In this document: piece by piece, positions 17,441-24,196 of the stretch
Layout of the letters: every line of letters starts with the position of its first letter
Position numbering within the stretch: position 1 is the first letter of the stretch
From: JBBKWG01 sp037968835
GTDB lineage: Bacteria > Pseudomonadota > Alphaproteobacteria > Rhodobacterales > Rhodobacteraceae
Direction: 5' to 3'
NCBI GenBank assembly: GCA_037968835.1
Contig: JBBKWG010000029.1
Location: 1-32,785 of the forward strand
Length of the DNA: 32,785 nucleotides
The notes under the pieces: generated by a model
Databases searched by the model: none
The model's input: only the letters and a program-made list of their open reading frames with translations
Told to the model about the DNA's origin: nothing
Made by a program: the position numbers and the translations under genes

Positions 17441-17461
17441 TTCAAATATGAAAGATTGAAA
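17417..17461. promoter_or_regulatory. candidate operator: phased TTTCA/TGAAA repeats
   Basis: AATTTCA occurs at 17417-17423 and again at 17438-17444, exactly 21 bp (two helical turns) apart. The second copy forms an inverted repeat TTTCA-N4-TGAAA at 17440-17453, and another TGAAA follows at 17457-17461. They overlap the predicted -10 and the transcript start in the divergent region. The neighbouring IclR-like regulator is the obvious candidate binder. Confidence 0.45.
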
Positions 17462-17471
17462 GCAAAAACTG

Positions 17472-18278
17472 TTGGGCCCCAGCGAACGCCTCTTGCAAGT
17501 AATGGAGTATCTTATGGCCTCGGGGCCCGATCCCGTGAAGCAGGTCGATATATCTCGGGACCTTGGGATATCAGCCGCGACCGTGAACCGGATCGTCCGC
17601 ACGCTGGCCGAGCGCGGATACCTGTTTCACACCAGCGAAAAATACTGCATCCCGAACTTCCGCCTGATCCGCAACGTCCCGATGTCCGAAAGCTATCTTT
17701 CGGTCCTCAGCGATCTGATGAACGAGATCACCGTCGAGCATCGCGTGTCGGTCGAGGCCGTCGTCGTCACGGGCTTTGATCTGCTGTGGCACTCCCGCAC
17801 GCAATTGCCCGATGCCAGCGTCGCCATTCGCGCAGCCCGCGGGTTCCGGCGCAGCCTTTACGAACTCGATGCGATGTCGCGGCTCTATCTCAGCCGCCTG
17901 GGCTGGGACGAGGTCAGCTACAGGTTCTTCACCGGCGGTTTCTTCAGGACCGGGCTTGAGATGAAGGGGCTGGCCCCAAGCGAAGCCCGCCGGATTATCG
18001 AAAAGGTCGCGACCGAAGATTTCGATATGGATTTCGACGGCAACCACGTCGGCGTGCGACGCTTCTCGACCATCATCGAGGACGAAAGCGGGAAGTTCCT
18101 GCACCTGCTCAGCATCGCCGAAGCCGCTGTGCCCGTGCGTGACAAAGAAGAGCATGTCGCGAACGCGCGGCAGGTTCTGAACTCGGCCCGGGCAACGCTG
18201 CACGCCCAAATCAAGGCGGAAGCCATCGGAGGAGACGGCCCCCGCAAAACCCACGCGACCCTGAAAGTCGTCAAGTAA
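17472..18278 (+). CDS. IclR-like transcriptional regulator
   Basis: The 268-residue protein has an N-terminal winged helix (about 3-55) with VKQVDISRDLGISAATVNRIVRTLAERGYL, the IclR arrangement. The larger C-terminal half would bind an effector. The C-terminal part is less typical of IclR, so the family call rests mainly on the HTH and length. I chose the TTG at 17472 because helix 1 (SERLLQVMEYL) is needed for the fold; ATG 17502 would cut it. An ATG at 17448 in the same frame is closed by TGA after three codons. It is followed after 29 bases by the solute-binding protein and probably controls both divergent arms in response to the imported compound. Confidence 0.83.
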   Translation: MGPSERLLQVMEYLMASGPDPVKQVDISRDLGISAATVNRIVRTLAERGYLFHTSEKYCIPNFRLIRNVPMSESYLSVLSDLMNEITVEHRVSVEAVVVTGFDLLWHSRTQLPDASVAIRAARGFRRSLYELDAMSRLYLSRLGWDEVSYRFFTGGFFRTGLEMKGLAPSEARRIIEKVATEDFDMDFDGNHVGVRRFSTIIEDESGKFLHLLSIAEAAVPVRDKEEHVANARQVLNSARATLHAQIKAEAIGGDGPRKTHATLKVVK

Positions 18279-18307
18279 CCAACTTAAATTCCATCTGGGA
18301 GGATACC

Positions 18308-19585
18308 ATGAAGCTTGCGAAATCCAATCGCGCCGTCCTTGGCGCACTACTGGCCTGCTCGACAGCCATTCCGACATCGGCACTGGCGGCCGAGCTGAAC
18401 GTCGTCCTGTTCGCGATGCCCTACACCCAAGGCCTTGATCAGCTTGAGGCTGATTTCGCGGCCAAGACCGGTCACACCGTCAATATCGACGTGGTCGGTC
18501 AGGACGTGTTCGAAAGCCGGATCACCCTGTCATTCACAGGAAAGACCGGCGATCTGGATGTCGTGCACACCCCCGTCATTCAGGTGCAACGCTGGATCGA
18601 AGCGGGTTGGTTGCGCCCCATCACCGCCGAGGTGGACGCTATGGCCACCAAGGATGACATCCTTGCCGGTCCTCTGGATGCCTATCTGGTGAACGGCGAA
18701 CGCTGGGCGCTGCCCTTCTTCGCTGAAACCGGCATGATGGCCTATCGCACGGACCTTCTGGCCGATGCCGGCTACGACAAGGCACCCGAGACCTGGGCAG
18801 AAATGCTGGAGGCCGGTGCTGCCCTGAAAGCCAACGATCAGGCAGCGATTGCGATGCGCGTCGCGCCCGGTCAGGGTTTCAACATGTTCGTCTATCCGAT
18901 GATCATGCGCGCCTATGGTGGCCATTTCTTCAAGGACTACCCAACCGATCTGACCCCGGACATGAACACGGCCGAAGGGCAGGAAGCCCTGGGCATCTAT
19001 TCGACGTTGATGAACGACTTCGGGCCACAGGGGATCGGCAACTTCAACTTCGGCGAAGTCGCTGCCGCCATGCAGTCAGGTCAGGTCGCAATGATCGTCG
19101 ATGGCACATCCATCATTGCCCAAGCTCTTGACCCCGAAAAAAGCCAGTTCGCCGACCAGATCAGCATCGCCGCCGTGCCAAACGGCCCGAAAGGTCGTTC
19201 GCCTGCCATCGCCGTGCACGGCCTTGGCGTGCCTGCGGACGCGCCCAACCCGGAGGCATCCTTTGCCTTCATCGAATGGGCCACCAGCGAAGAGGTGCTG
19301 ACCAAGATCGCGCTGATGCAGGCCTATCCGGACTTCACCCGCGCCTCTGTCGCGAAGAACCCCGAGGTGATCGCCAAGTATGAATCGATCCACCCCGAGT
19401 TCCTGAACCTCAAGGTGCAGATGCTGGGCGATGCCATTGGCCACTACCGCCCCTTGCTGCCCCAGTGGCCGCAAATCGGTGCAACGGTTGGCGAGAACAT
19501 CAATGCTGCCGTCAATGGCATCATGAGCATCGAAGACGCCCTTGCGACCTCCGATCAGGACATTGCCGACATCATGGCCAACTGA
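18308..19585 (+). CDS. extracellular solute-binding protein (CUT1-type)
   Basis: The 425-residue protein has a signal peptide with a basic start (MKLAKSNR), a hydrophobic core and an ALA-A cleavage site near residue 27. The mature part begins ELNVVLFAMPYTQGLDQLEADF, typical of family 1 solute-binding proteins, and has FAETGMMAYRTDLLADAGYD and FAFIEWATSEE further on. It should capture the substrate in the periplasm and pass it to the two permeases downstream. The family usually binds sugars or polyol phosphates; a sulfated sugar or polyol is a reasonable inference from the sulfatase at the end of the operon. A strong GGAGG precedes the ATG. No metal or lipobox cysteine is evident. Confidence 0.95.
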   Translation: MKLAKSNRAVLGALLACSTAIPTSALAAELNVVLFAMPYTQGLDQLEADFAAKTGHTVNIDVVGQDVFESRITLSFTGKTGDLDVVHTPVIQVQRWIEAGWLRPITAEVDAMATKDDILAGPLDAYLVNGERWALPFFAETGMMAYRTDLLADAGYDKAPETWAEMLEAGAALKANDQAAIAMRVAPGQGFNMFVYPMIMRAYGGHFFKDYPTDLTPDMNTAEGQEALGIYSTLMNDFGPQGIGNFNFGEVAAAMQSGQVAMIVDGTSIIAQALDPEKSQFADQISIAAVPNGPKGRSPAIAVHGLGVPADAPNPEASFAFIEWATSEEVLTKIALMQAYPDFTRASVAKNPEVIAKYESIHPEFLNLKVQMLGDAIGHYRPLLPQWPQIGATVGENINAAVNGIMSIEDALATSDQDIADIMAN

Positions 19586-19602
19586 TCCAGAATCGCAGCT
19601 TT

Positions 19603-19632
19603 GTCTCCTCGGGACCTCCCTCCCGAGGAGAC
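19603..19632 (+). terminator. 12-bp perfect stem-loop between binding-protein and permease genes
   Basis: GTCTCCTCGGGA (19603-19614) and TCCCGAGGAGAC (19621-19632) pair perfectly around a CCTCCC loop. An extra U-A pair extends the stem. Only a short, interrupted T stretch follows (ATTTAACTT), so it is more likely a partial terminator or mRNA-stabilising hairpin than a full stop. Such elements commonly let the binding protein be made in excess over the permeases. Confidence 0.75.
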
Positions 19633-19653
19633 ATTTAACTTCGGATTGATCGC

Positions 19654-20541
19654 ATGCCGCAATATCAGGGCGTCCAGCCCGTTTTTCAGCGCAACTACAA
19701 CAAGATGCTGTATCCGGCGGTGGCGGCAGTCGGCGTATTCGCCATCGTGCCGCTAATGGGCATGCTGGCGCTGTCGTTCACCGATTTCCATCTGATCAAG
19801 GGCTGGGGCAAAGGCTTCGGGCTCGATAACTTCCTGCGCATGGCCGAAGACCGCAGGTTCATCGCCTCGATCGGCGTCATGCTGATGCTCAGCGTGTTCG
19901 GAGTCATCTTTCAGGTCGCATTGGGGACCCTGATCGCCGTGGGCTTGGAAAAAATCGTTCCCAGATGGCGGTTCATGCGTGGAATCTACGTGGTGCCGTT
20001 TGTCGTACCAGCCGTCGCCGTGGCCCTGATCTGGCTCAGCCTGTTCACCCCGACACTCAGCCCGATCAACGCTTTCTTTGATGTCTTCGGAATCGAGGTT
20101 CCGGCCTTCCTGACATCCCAGTACGGGGCCATCGCCGCAATCGTGATTGCCGACACATGGGCCAGTTATCCGTTTGTCATGTTGCTGATCCTCGCTGCTC
20201 TCCAAGGCATTTCCGGCGATCTGGACGAAGCGGCGTCGATTGACGGGGCCACCAAGATGCAGATCTTCTGGCGCATCACTTTGCCGCTTCTGAAACCCGC
20301 GTTGCTGATGGTTGCGCTGTTCCGCTTTATCGAAACGCTCAAACATTTCCCGCTGATTTTCGTGATGACGAACGGTGGACCGGGGCGGTCAACGCAGGCG
20401 ACCAACTATTACGCCTACATCCAGACGTTTCAGTCCTCGAACGTCTCTTACGGCGCGGCCATTGCCGTCTTCCTGTTCCTCTTTGCGGCGATCATCAGCT
20501 TTTACGTCGCGAAAGCCAACGCGAGGCTCACCGATGCGTAA
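19654..20541 (+). CDS. ABC transporter permease (MalF/UgpA type)
   Basis: The 295-residue inner-membrane protein has six predicted membrane segments, starting at about residue 20. Its EAA loop, DLDEAASIDGATKMQIFWRI followed by TLPLLKP, contacts the ATPase. It pairs with the next gene as the two-permease core of a CUT1 importer. The Shine-Dalgarno before ATG 19654 is weak; an AGGAG exists but is buried in the preceding hairpin about 23 bases upstream. This fits lower expression than the binding protein. The stop overlaps the next permease start by eight bases. Confidence 0.95.
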   Translation: MPQYQGVQPVFQRNYNKMLYPAVAAVGVFAIVPLMGMLALSFTDFHLIKGWGKGFGLDNFLRMAEDRRFIASIGVMLMLSVFGVIFQVALGTLIAVGLEKIVPRWRFMRGIYVVPFVVPAVAVALIWLSLFTPTLSPINAFFDVFGIEVPAFLTSQYGAIAAIVIADTWASYPFVMLLILAALQGISGDLDEAASIDGATKMQIFWRITLPLLKPALLMVALFRFIETLKHFPLIFVMTNGGPGRSTQATNYYAYIQTFQSSNVSYGAAIAVFLFLFAAIISFYVAKANARLTDA

Positions 20542-21358
20542 ACGCGACAGGAGCCTCAAGCAGGTGGCAGGCGTCACCATGATGCTGGTCTTTCTCGCCT
20601 TCACCTTCCTGCCGATCATCTGGGCGTTCATCCTCTCGTTTCGCCCCACAACCCACCTGTTCGAGCCGATCTGGCAATCCCCGACCCAACTGACATGGGC
20701 CAACTTTCAGACGCTTGCGCGCTCGGACTTTCCCTTCGCCTTGTTCAACAGCCTCGTCACGGCCGGGTCCTCCACATTGCTGGCCATGCTTATTGGCGTG
20801 CCCGCCGGGTTTGCCCTTGCCAAGGGACGCTCGCACCGCAAATTCATCGCCTCCTGGGCGCTGCTGCTGTTGCGCATGGCGCCGCCGGTGGGCTTTGTGA
20901 TCCCGCTTTTCCTGATCTATCTGAATATCGGTCTGCTCGACACATGGGCGGGCCTCATCGCGGCCTACATGGTGCTGACCCTACCCATGGTGGTGTGGTC
21001 CGCATGGACCTCGCTTTCGCAAATCCCGGATGAGTTGATCGAGGCATCGCTTCTGGATGGAGCGACCCTGTTCCAGACGCTGATCAAGGTCGTGCTGCCC
21101 GCGGCCCGCCCCGGCATCGTTGCAACCGCCGTGCTGGCTTTCCTGATCGCGTGGAACGATTTCTTCTTTGCGCTGATCATCACCCGGTCAAGCACAGTCA
21201 CCGCCCCGGTGGCGATCATGAATTTCGTATCATACGCCACTGTTGACTGGGGCAGCATCGCGCTGGCCAGTATCGTGCTGACGCTGCCGACCGTGCCGGT
21301 CATCATTTTTGCGAACAAGTATATCGTCCAGTCGATGGGCGGCGCGGTGAAAGGCTGA
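20534..21358 (+). CDS. ABC transporter permease (MalG/UgpE type)
   Basis: The 274-residue protein has about six membrane segments and the EAA loop IPDELIEASLLDGATLFQTL followed by VLPAARPG. The N-terminal FLPIIWAFILSFRPT is typical of the MalG branch. I chose ATG 20534 (MRKRDRSLK), which overlaps the upstream permease gene by eight bases. A longer upstream reading of this frame lies inside that gene and has no membrane character. Together with the other permease, the binding protein and the divergent ATPase it makes a complete importer. Its stop is two bases from the sulfatase ATG. Confidence 0.95.
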   Translation: MRKRDRSLKQVAGVTMMLVFLAFTFLPIIWAFILSFRPTTHLFEPIWQSPTQLTWANFQTLARSDFPFALFNSLVTAGSSTLLAMLIGVPAGFALAKGRSHRKFIASWALLLLRMAPPVGFVIPLFLIYLNIGLLDTWAGLIAAYMVLTLPMVVWSAWTSLSQIPDELIEASLLDGATLFQTLIKVVLPAARPGIVATAVLAFLIAWNDFFFALIITRSSTVTAPVAIMNFVSYATVDWGSIALASIVLTLPTVPVIIFANKYIVQSMGGAVKG

Positions 21359-21360
21359 TC

Positions 21361-22800
21361 ATGACCCAGCGACCCAACATCGTCTTCATCCTGACGGACC
21401 AGCAACGCATCGACACCATAGCCGCCAATGGGTTCGATCACATGATCACGCCAAATATCGACGCGCTTGTGCATCGCGGCGCCGTCTTTGAAAACATGTA
21501 TGTCACGGCACCGTCTTGTGCACCGTCGCGGGCTTCGTTGTTTAGCGGCACCTACCCCCACACGAACGGCGTTTACCGCAACGATGAGCCCTGGAATTAC
21601 TGCTGGGTCACAGAACTGGCCGAGGCGGGCTACCGTTGTGTGAATGTCGGCAAAATGCACACCATGCCGATTGAGGGGGCATTCGGCTTTCACGAACGGC
21701 ATGTGGTCGAGAACAAGGATCGCGATCACCCCAGCTTGCCTTTCTATTTGGACAATTGGGACAAGGCGCTTCACGTTCGAGGTGCCTATAAGCCCTCCCG
21801 AGTGAGCTATGCCAAGCGCCCCGACTACGACGATGCACTTGGGGCTTTTGTGTGGGAACAGGACGAAGACCTGCACCCCGATGTCTTTGTCGGCGAAACC
21901 GCCTGCTGGTGGCTGGAACGCTATCCTGGGTCCGAACCGTTTTTCCTACAGGTCGGGATGCCCGGGCCGCACCCGCCCTATGATCCGACGCAAGAATACT
22001 TGGACATGTATCTGGATAAGACCCTGCCGGAACCGATTCTCGATTACGATCTTTCAACCCAACCCGCCCCGCTGCGCGCCTTGCGTCAGAACCACCTTGA
22101 TAGCGGGCATGATGCGGTTCAGCATCTGGAGAACCCGACCAAGGAACAACTCCACCGTCAGCGCGCGCACTACTACGCCAATGTTACGATGATCGACGCG
22201 CAGGTCGGCAAGATCGTCGAGGCGCTTGATCAGCGCGGCGTGCTGGACAACACGATCATCATTTTCACCTCTGATCACGGCGACTGTTTGAACGATCACG
22301 GCCATTCGCAAAAGTGGAATATGTATGAACAATCCGTTCATGTCCCGGCGGTGATCTGTTGGCCGGGCAAGATCAGGGCCGGTCAGAAATTCTCGCAGCT
22401 TGTGTCGCTGTTTGACTTCGGCCCGACCATCCTTGAGGCGGCAGGAGTGGTCGTCCCGGACTGGATGGAAGCACGGTCGCTGTCAGACCTGTTGTTCGAT
22501 GCGCCCGGCAGCTCCCGTGACAAGGTGTTTGCGGAACACTCGGACGATGCGATCCTGACCGGGACCGACTTCATGACGATGATCCGCCACGACAATTGGA
22601 AGCTGGTCCATTTTGTCGATTGCGAGATCGGCCAGTTGTTCGATCTGGAAGCTGACCCTGGGGAGCGCGCGAACCTTTGGAGCGATCCCGACCATGCGGC
22701 GACCCGCGATGACCTCATCCATCAAATCCTGAAATGGCGGATAGAAAGCGCGCGCAAGACACAAGGGTTCGTCCAGATGCTCGCTAGAAAAGCGGACTGA
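21361..22800 (+). CDS. cytosolic Cys-type sulfatase (arylsulfatase A superfamily)
   Basis: The 479-residue protein has PNIVFILTDQQ (metal ligand Asp13), then SCAPSRASLFSG, where Cys53 is the residue converted to formylglycine. GKMH (Lys98, His100), PGPHPPY (His204), TSDHGD (Asp305, His306) and Lys318 complete the sulfatase active site. The tail LFDLEADPGERANL is typical of COG3119 sulfatases. It hydrolyses a sulfate ester to the alcohol plus sulfate. There is no signal peptide, unlike many polysaccharide sulfatases, so it should act on a small ester after import. It starts two bases after the permease gene. Motifs differ from choline sulfatase and phosphonate monoester hydrolase as I know them; the substrate is open. 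Confidence 0.94.
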   Translation: MTQRPNIVFILTDQQRIDTIAANGFDHMITPNIDALVHRGAVFENMYVTAPSCAPSRASLFSGTYPHTNGVYRNDEPWNYCWVTELAEAGYRCVNVGKMHTMPIEGAFGFHERHVVENKDRDHPSLPFYLDNWDKALHVRGAYKPSRVSYAKRPDYDDALGAFVWEQDEDLHPDVFVGETACWWLERYPGSEPFFLQVGMPGPHPPYDPTQEYLDMYLDKTLPEPILDYDLSTQPAPLRALRQNHLDSGHDAVQHLENPTKEQLHRQRAHYYANVTMIDAQVGKIVEALDQRGVLDNTIIIFTSDHGDCLNDHGHSQKWNMYEQSVHVPAVICWPGKIRAGQKFSQLVSLFDFGPTILEAAGVVVPDWMEARSLSDLLFDAPGSSRDKVFAEHSDDAILTGTDFMTMIRHDNWKLVHFVDCEIGQLFDLEADPGERANLWSDPDHAATRDDLIHQILKWRIESARKTQGFVQMLARKAD

Positions 22801-22872
22801 CGTCCAGTAGTCAGCCAGTTTCAGTCAGCCGCGCATGTGATGCAAGAACCATGCTTGGGATATTGCTGCGGA

Positions 22873-22901
22873 CGTCCTTTCAAACGCATTTCGAAGGGAC
22901 G
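22873..22901 (+). terminator. possible terminator after the sulfatase operon
   Basis: CGTCCTTTC (22873-22881) pairs with GAAGGGACG (22893-22901), with one G-U pair and an 11-base loop. GCGTTCGATTTT follows, a short T run eight bases after the stem. It lies in the 119-bp gap between the convergent sulfatase and regulator genes. The loop is long and the T run is displaced, so this is tentative. Confidence 0.35.
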
Positions 22902-22919
22902 CGTTCGATTTTCCCCGTG

Positions 22920-23387
22920 TCACTTCCGATCGCGCATCTGCTTGGCAGCGTCGACCAACGCGGCATCAATCACATCGTAGAAATTCGCATAGGTTTTCAG
23001 GCGGCTATGCGGGCCGGTTTCACTTTGAGGGAGTTTCTCAATAGTGCCTGCGATGTCCTTGCAAGCCCGCCGGGCGCGCACGGCGGAGGTCTCGATCAGG
23101 TTGATGAACGCATCCTCGGCGACTTCGAAATAGTCCTGCCTGTCACCGGCTTTCGCCACCCGTTTTATGATCTGCCTTTCTTCCAGCAGGCGGACGCTTG
23201 AACTGATGCTGCCGCGACTGACGCCCAGTCCATTCGCCAATTCCCCGAATGACACGCGTTGACCGTCATAGACCAATGTCGCCAGAACCCTGCCGGCAAT
23301 GCGCGGCAATCCTTCACCCTGGGCGATCACGCCGATCTTCTCGATGAATTCTTCCCTGATCTGCGCAATCTCTTCCGTTTTCGTCAC
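22920..23387 (-). CDS. GbsR/MarR-type transcriptional regulator
   Basis: The 155-residue winged-helix protein has GLPRIAGRVLATLVYD before the HTH VSFGELANGLGVSRGSISSS. The wing KRVAKAGDRQDYFEV follows. This order matches the GbsR branch of the MarR superfamily. The C-terminal helices would form the dimer interface. The start is a GTG with GGAG nine bases upstream. It is divergent from the ABC exporter operon across about 100 bp that hold an interrupted palindrome, so it probably represses that operon and itself. The effector is unknown. Confidence 0.87.
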   Translation of the reverse strand: MTKTEEIAQIREEFIEKIGVIAQGEGLPRIAGRVLATLVYDGQRVSFGELANGLGVSRGSISSSVRLLEERQIIKRVAKAGDRQDYFEVAEDAFINLIETSAVRARRACKDIAGTIEKLPQSETGPHSRLKTYANFYDVIDAALVDAAKQMRDRK

Positions 23388-23429
23388 CGTCTTTGCTCCA
23401 TCTCAAATAGTCGCGGGTGCAAACCTATA

Positions 23430-23462
23430 CACTGACACCTAACACGTCTAGTGTGTTCAGTG
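23430..23462. promoter_or_regulatory. candidate operator in the regulator/exporter divergent region
   Basis: CACTGA (23430-23435) and TCAGTG (23457-23462) form outer inverted arms. ACAC (23442-23445) and GTGT (23451-23454) form an inner pair with a slightly shifted centre. The site sits 26-59 bases before the exporter ATPase start, where a MarR/GbsR repressor would be expected to bind. No clear -35/-10 pair could be fixed nearby. Confidence 0.45.
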
Positions 23463-23488
23463 AAAAATGAACGAAATGGGAGAAAGTA

Positions 23489-24196
23489 GTGTCAGAGATG
23501 GCCTACAAAATATCGGGTCTGACCAAAGTGTACGGCGAGGGACGTTCGGCGGTCCATGCGCTGCGCGGTGTCGATCTCGAGATTCCGCAAGGCGAAATCA
23601 TCGTGCTGCTGGGCCCGTCCGGAAGTGGCAAATCGACGCTTCTCAACATTATCGGCGGTCTCGACAGAGGGACCGAAGGCACCGTTCATTTCAAGGACAA
23701 GAACCTGACGGAAATGACTGATGCGCAACTGACCCGATACCGGCGCGACAATATCGGATTTGTGTTTCAATTCTATAACTTGATGCCCAGCCTCACAGCG
23801 CACGAAAACGTCGAACTCGTCACCGAGATCGCTACCGACCCGATGGATCCCGAGGACGCGCTGGCCATGGTTGGCCTTGGCAAACGGGTGGATCACTTTC
23901 CGGCGCAGCTTTCAGGCGGTGAGCAGCAGCGTGTGGCCATTGCGCGGGCGGTCGCAAAGAATCCGACGGTTCTGTTTTGCGACGAACCCACGGGCGCACT
24001 CGACAGCACGACCGGGCGGTCAGTGCTGAATGTGCTCAAGGACGTGAACGAGAAGTTGGGCGCGACGGTCCTGATCGTTACCCATGCCGCAAGCCAGGCG
24101 GGCATGGCCGACCGGGTCATACATTTCGCCGACGGGGGTATCCGCGATATCGTCGTGAACAAGACTAAGCTGACCCCAGAGGAGATCGAGTGGTGA
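23489..24196 (+). CDS. ABC exporter ATPase (MacB/LolD type)
   Basis: The 235-residue ATPase has Walker A GPSGSGKST (42-50), the QFYNLMPSLTAHENVEL Q-loop region, signature LSGGEQQRVAIARA and Walker B LFCDEPTGALD. These are hallmarks of the MacB/LolD/DevA group, which power FtsX-type permeases. I chose GTG 23489 because GGAG lies six bases upstream; ATG 23498 would be 15 bases away. The stop overlaps the permease start by seven bases. The unit with permease and HlyD-type adaptor suggests a MacAB- or DevBCA-like exporter in which the ATPase drives periplasmic movement rather than transmembrane passage. Confidence 0.95.
   Translation: MSEMAYKISGLTKVYGEGRSAVHALRGVDLEIPQGEIIVLLGPSGSGKSTLLNIIGGLDRGTEGTVHFKDKNLTEMTDAQLTRYRRDNIGFVFQFYNLMPSLTAHENVELVTEIATDPMDPEDALAMVGLGKRVDHFPAQLSGGEQQRVAIARAVAKNPTVLFCDEPTGALDSTTGRSVLNVLKDVNEKLGATVLIVTHAASQAGMADRVIHFADGGIRDIVVNKTKLTPEEIEW

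Noticed and set aside
16281..22800. The sulfatase locus as a mobile island
   Set aside because: No integrase, transposase, tRNA gene or flanking direct repeat was seen at its edges; acquisition by transfer stays possible but is not shown.
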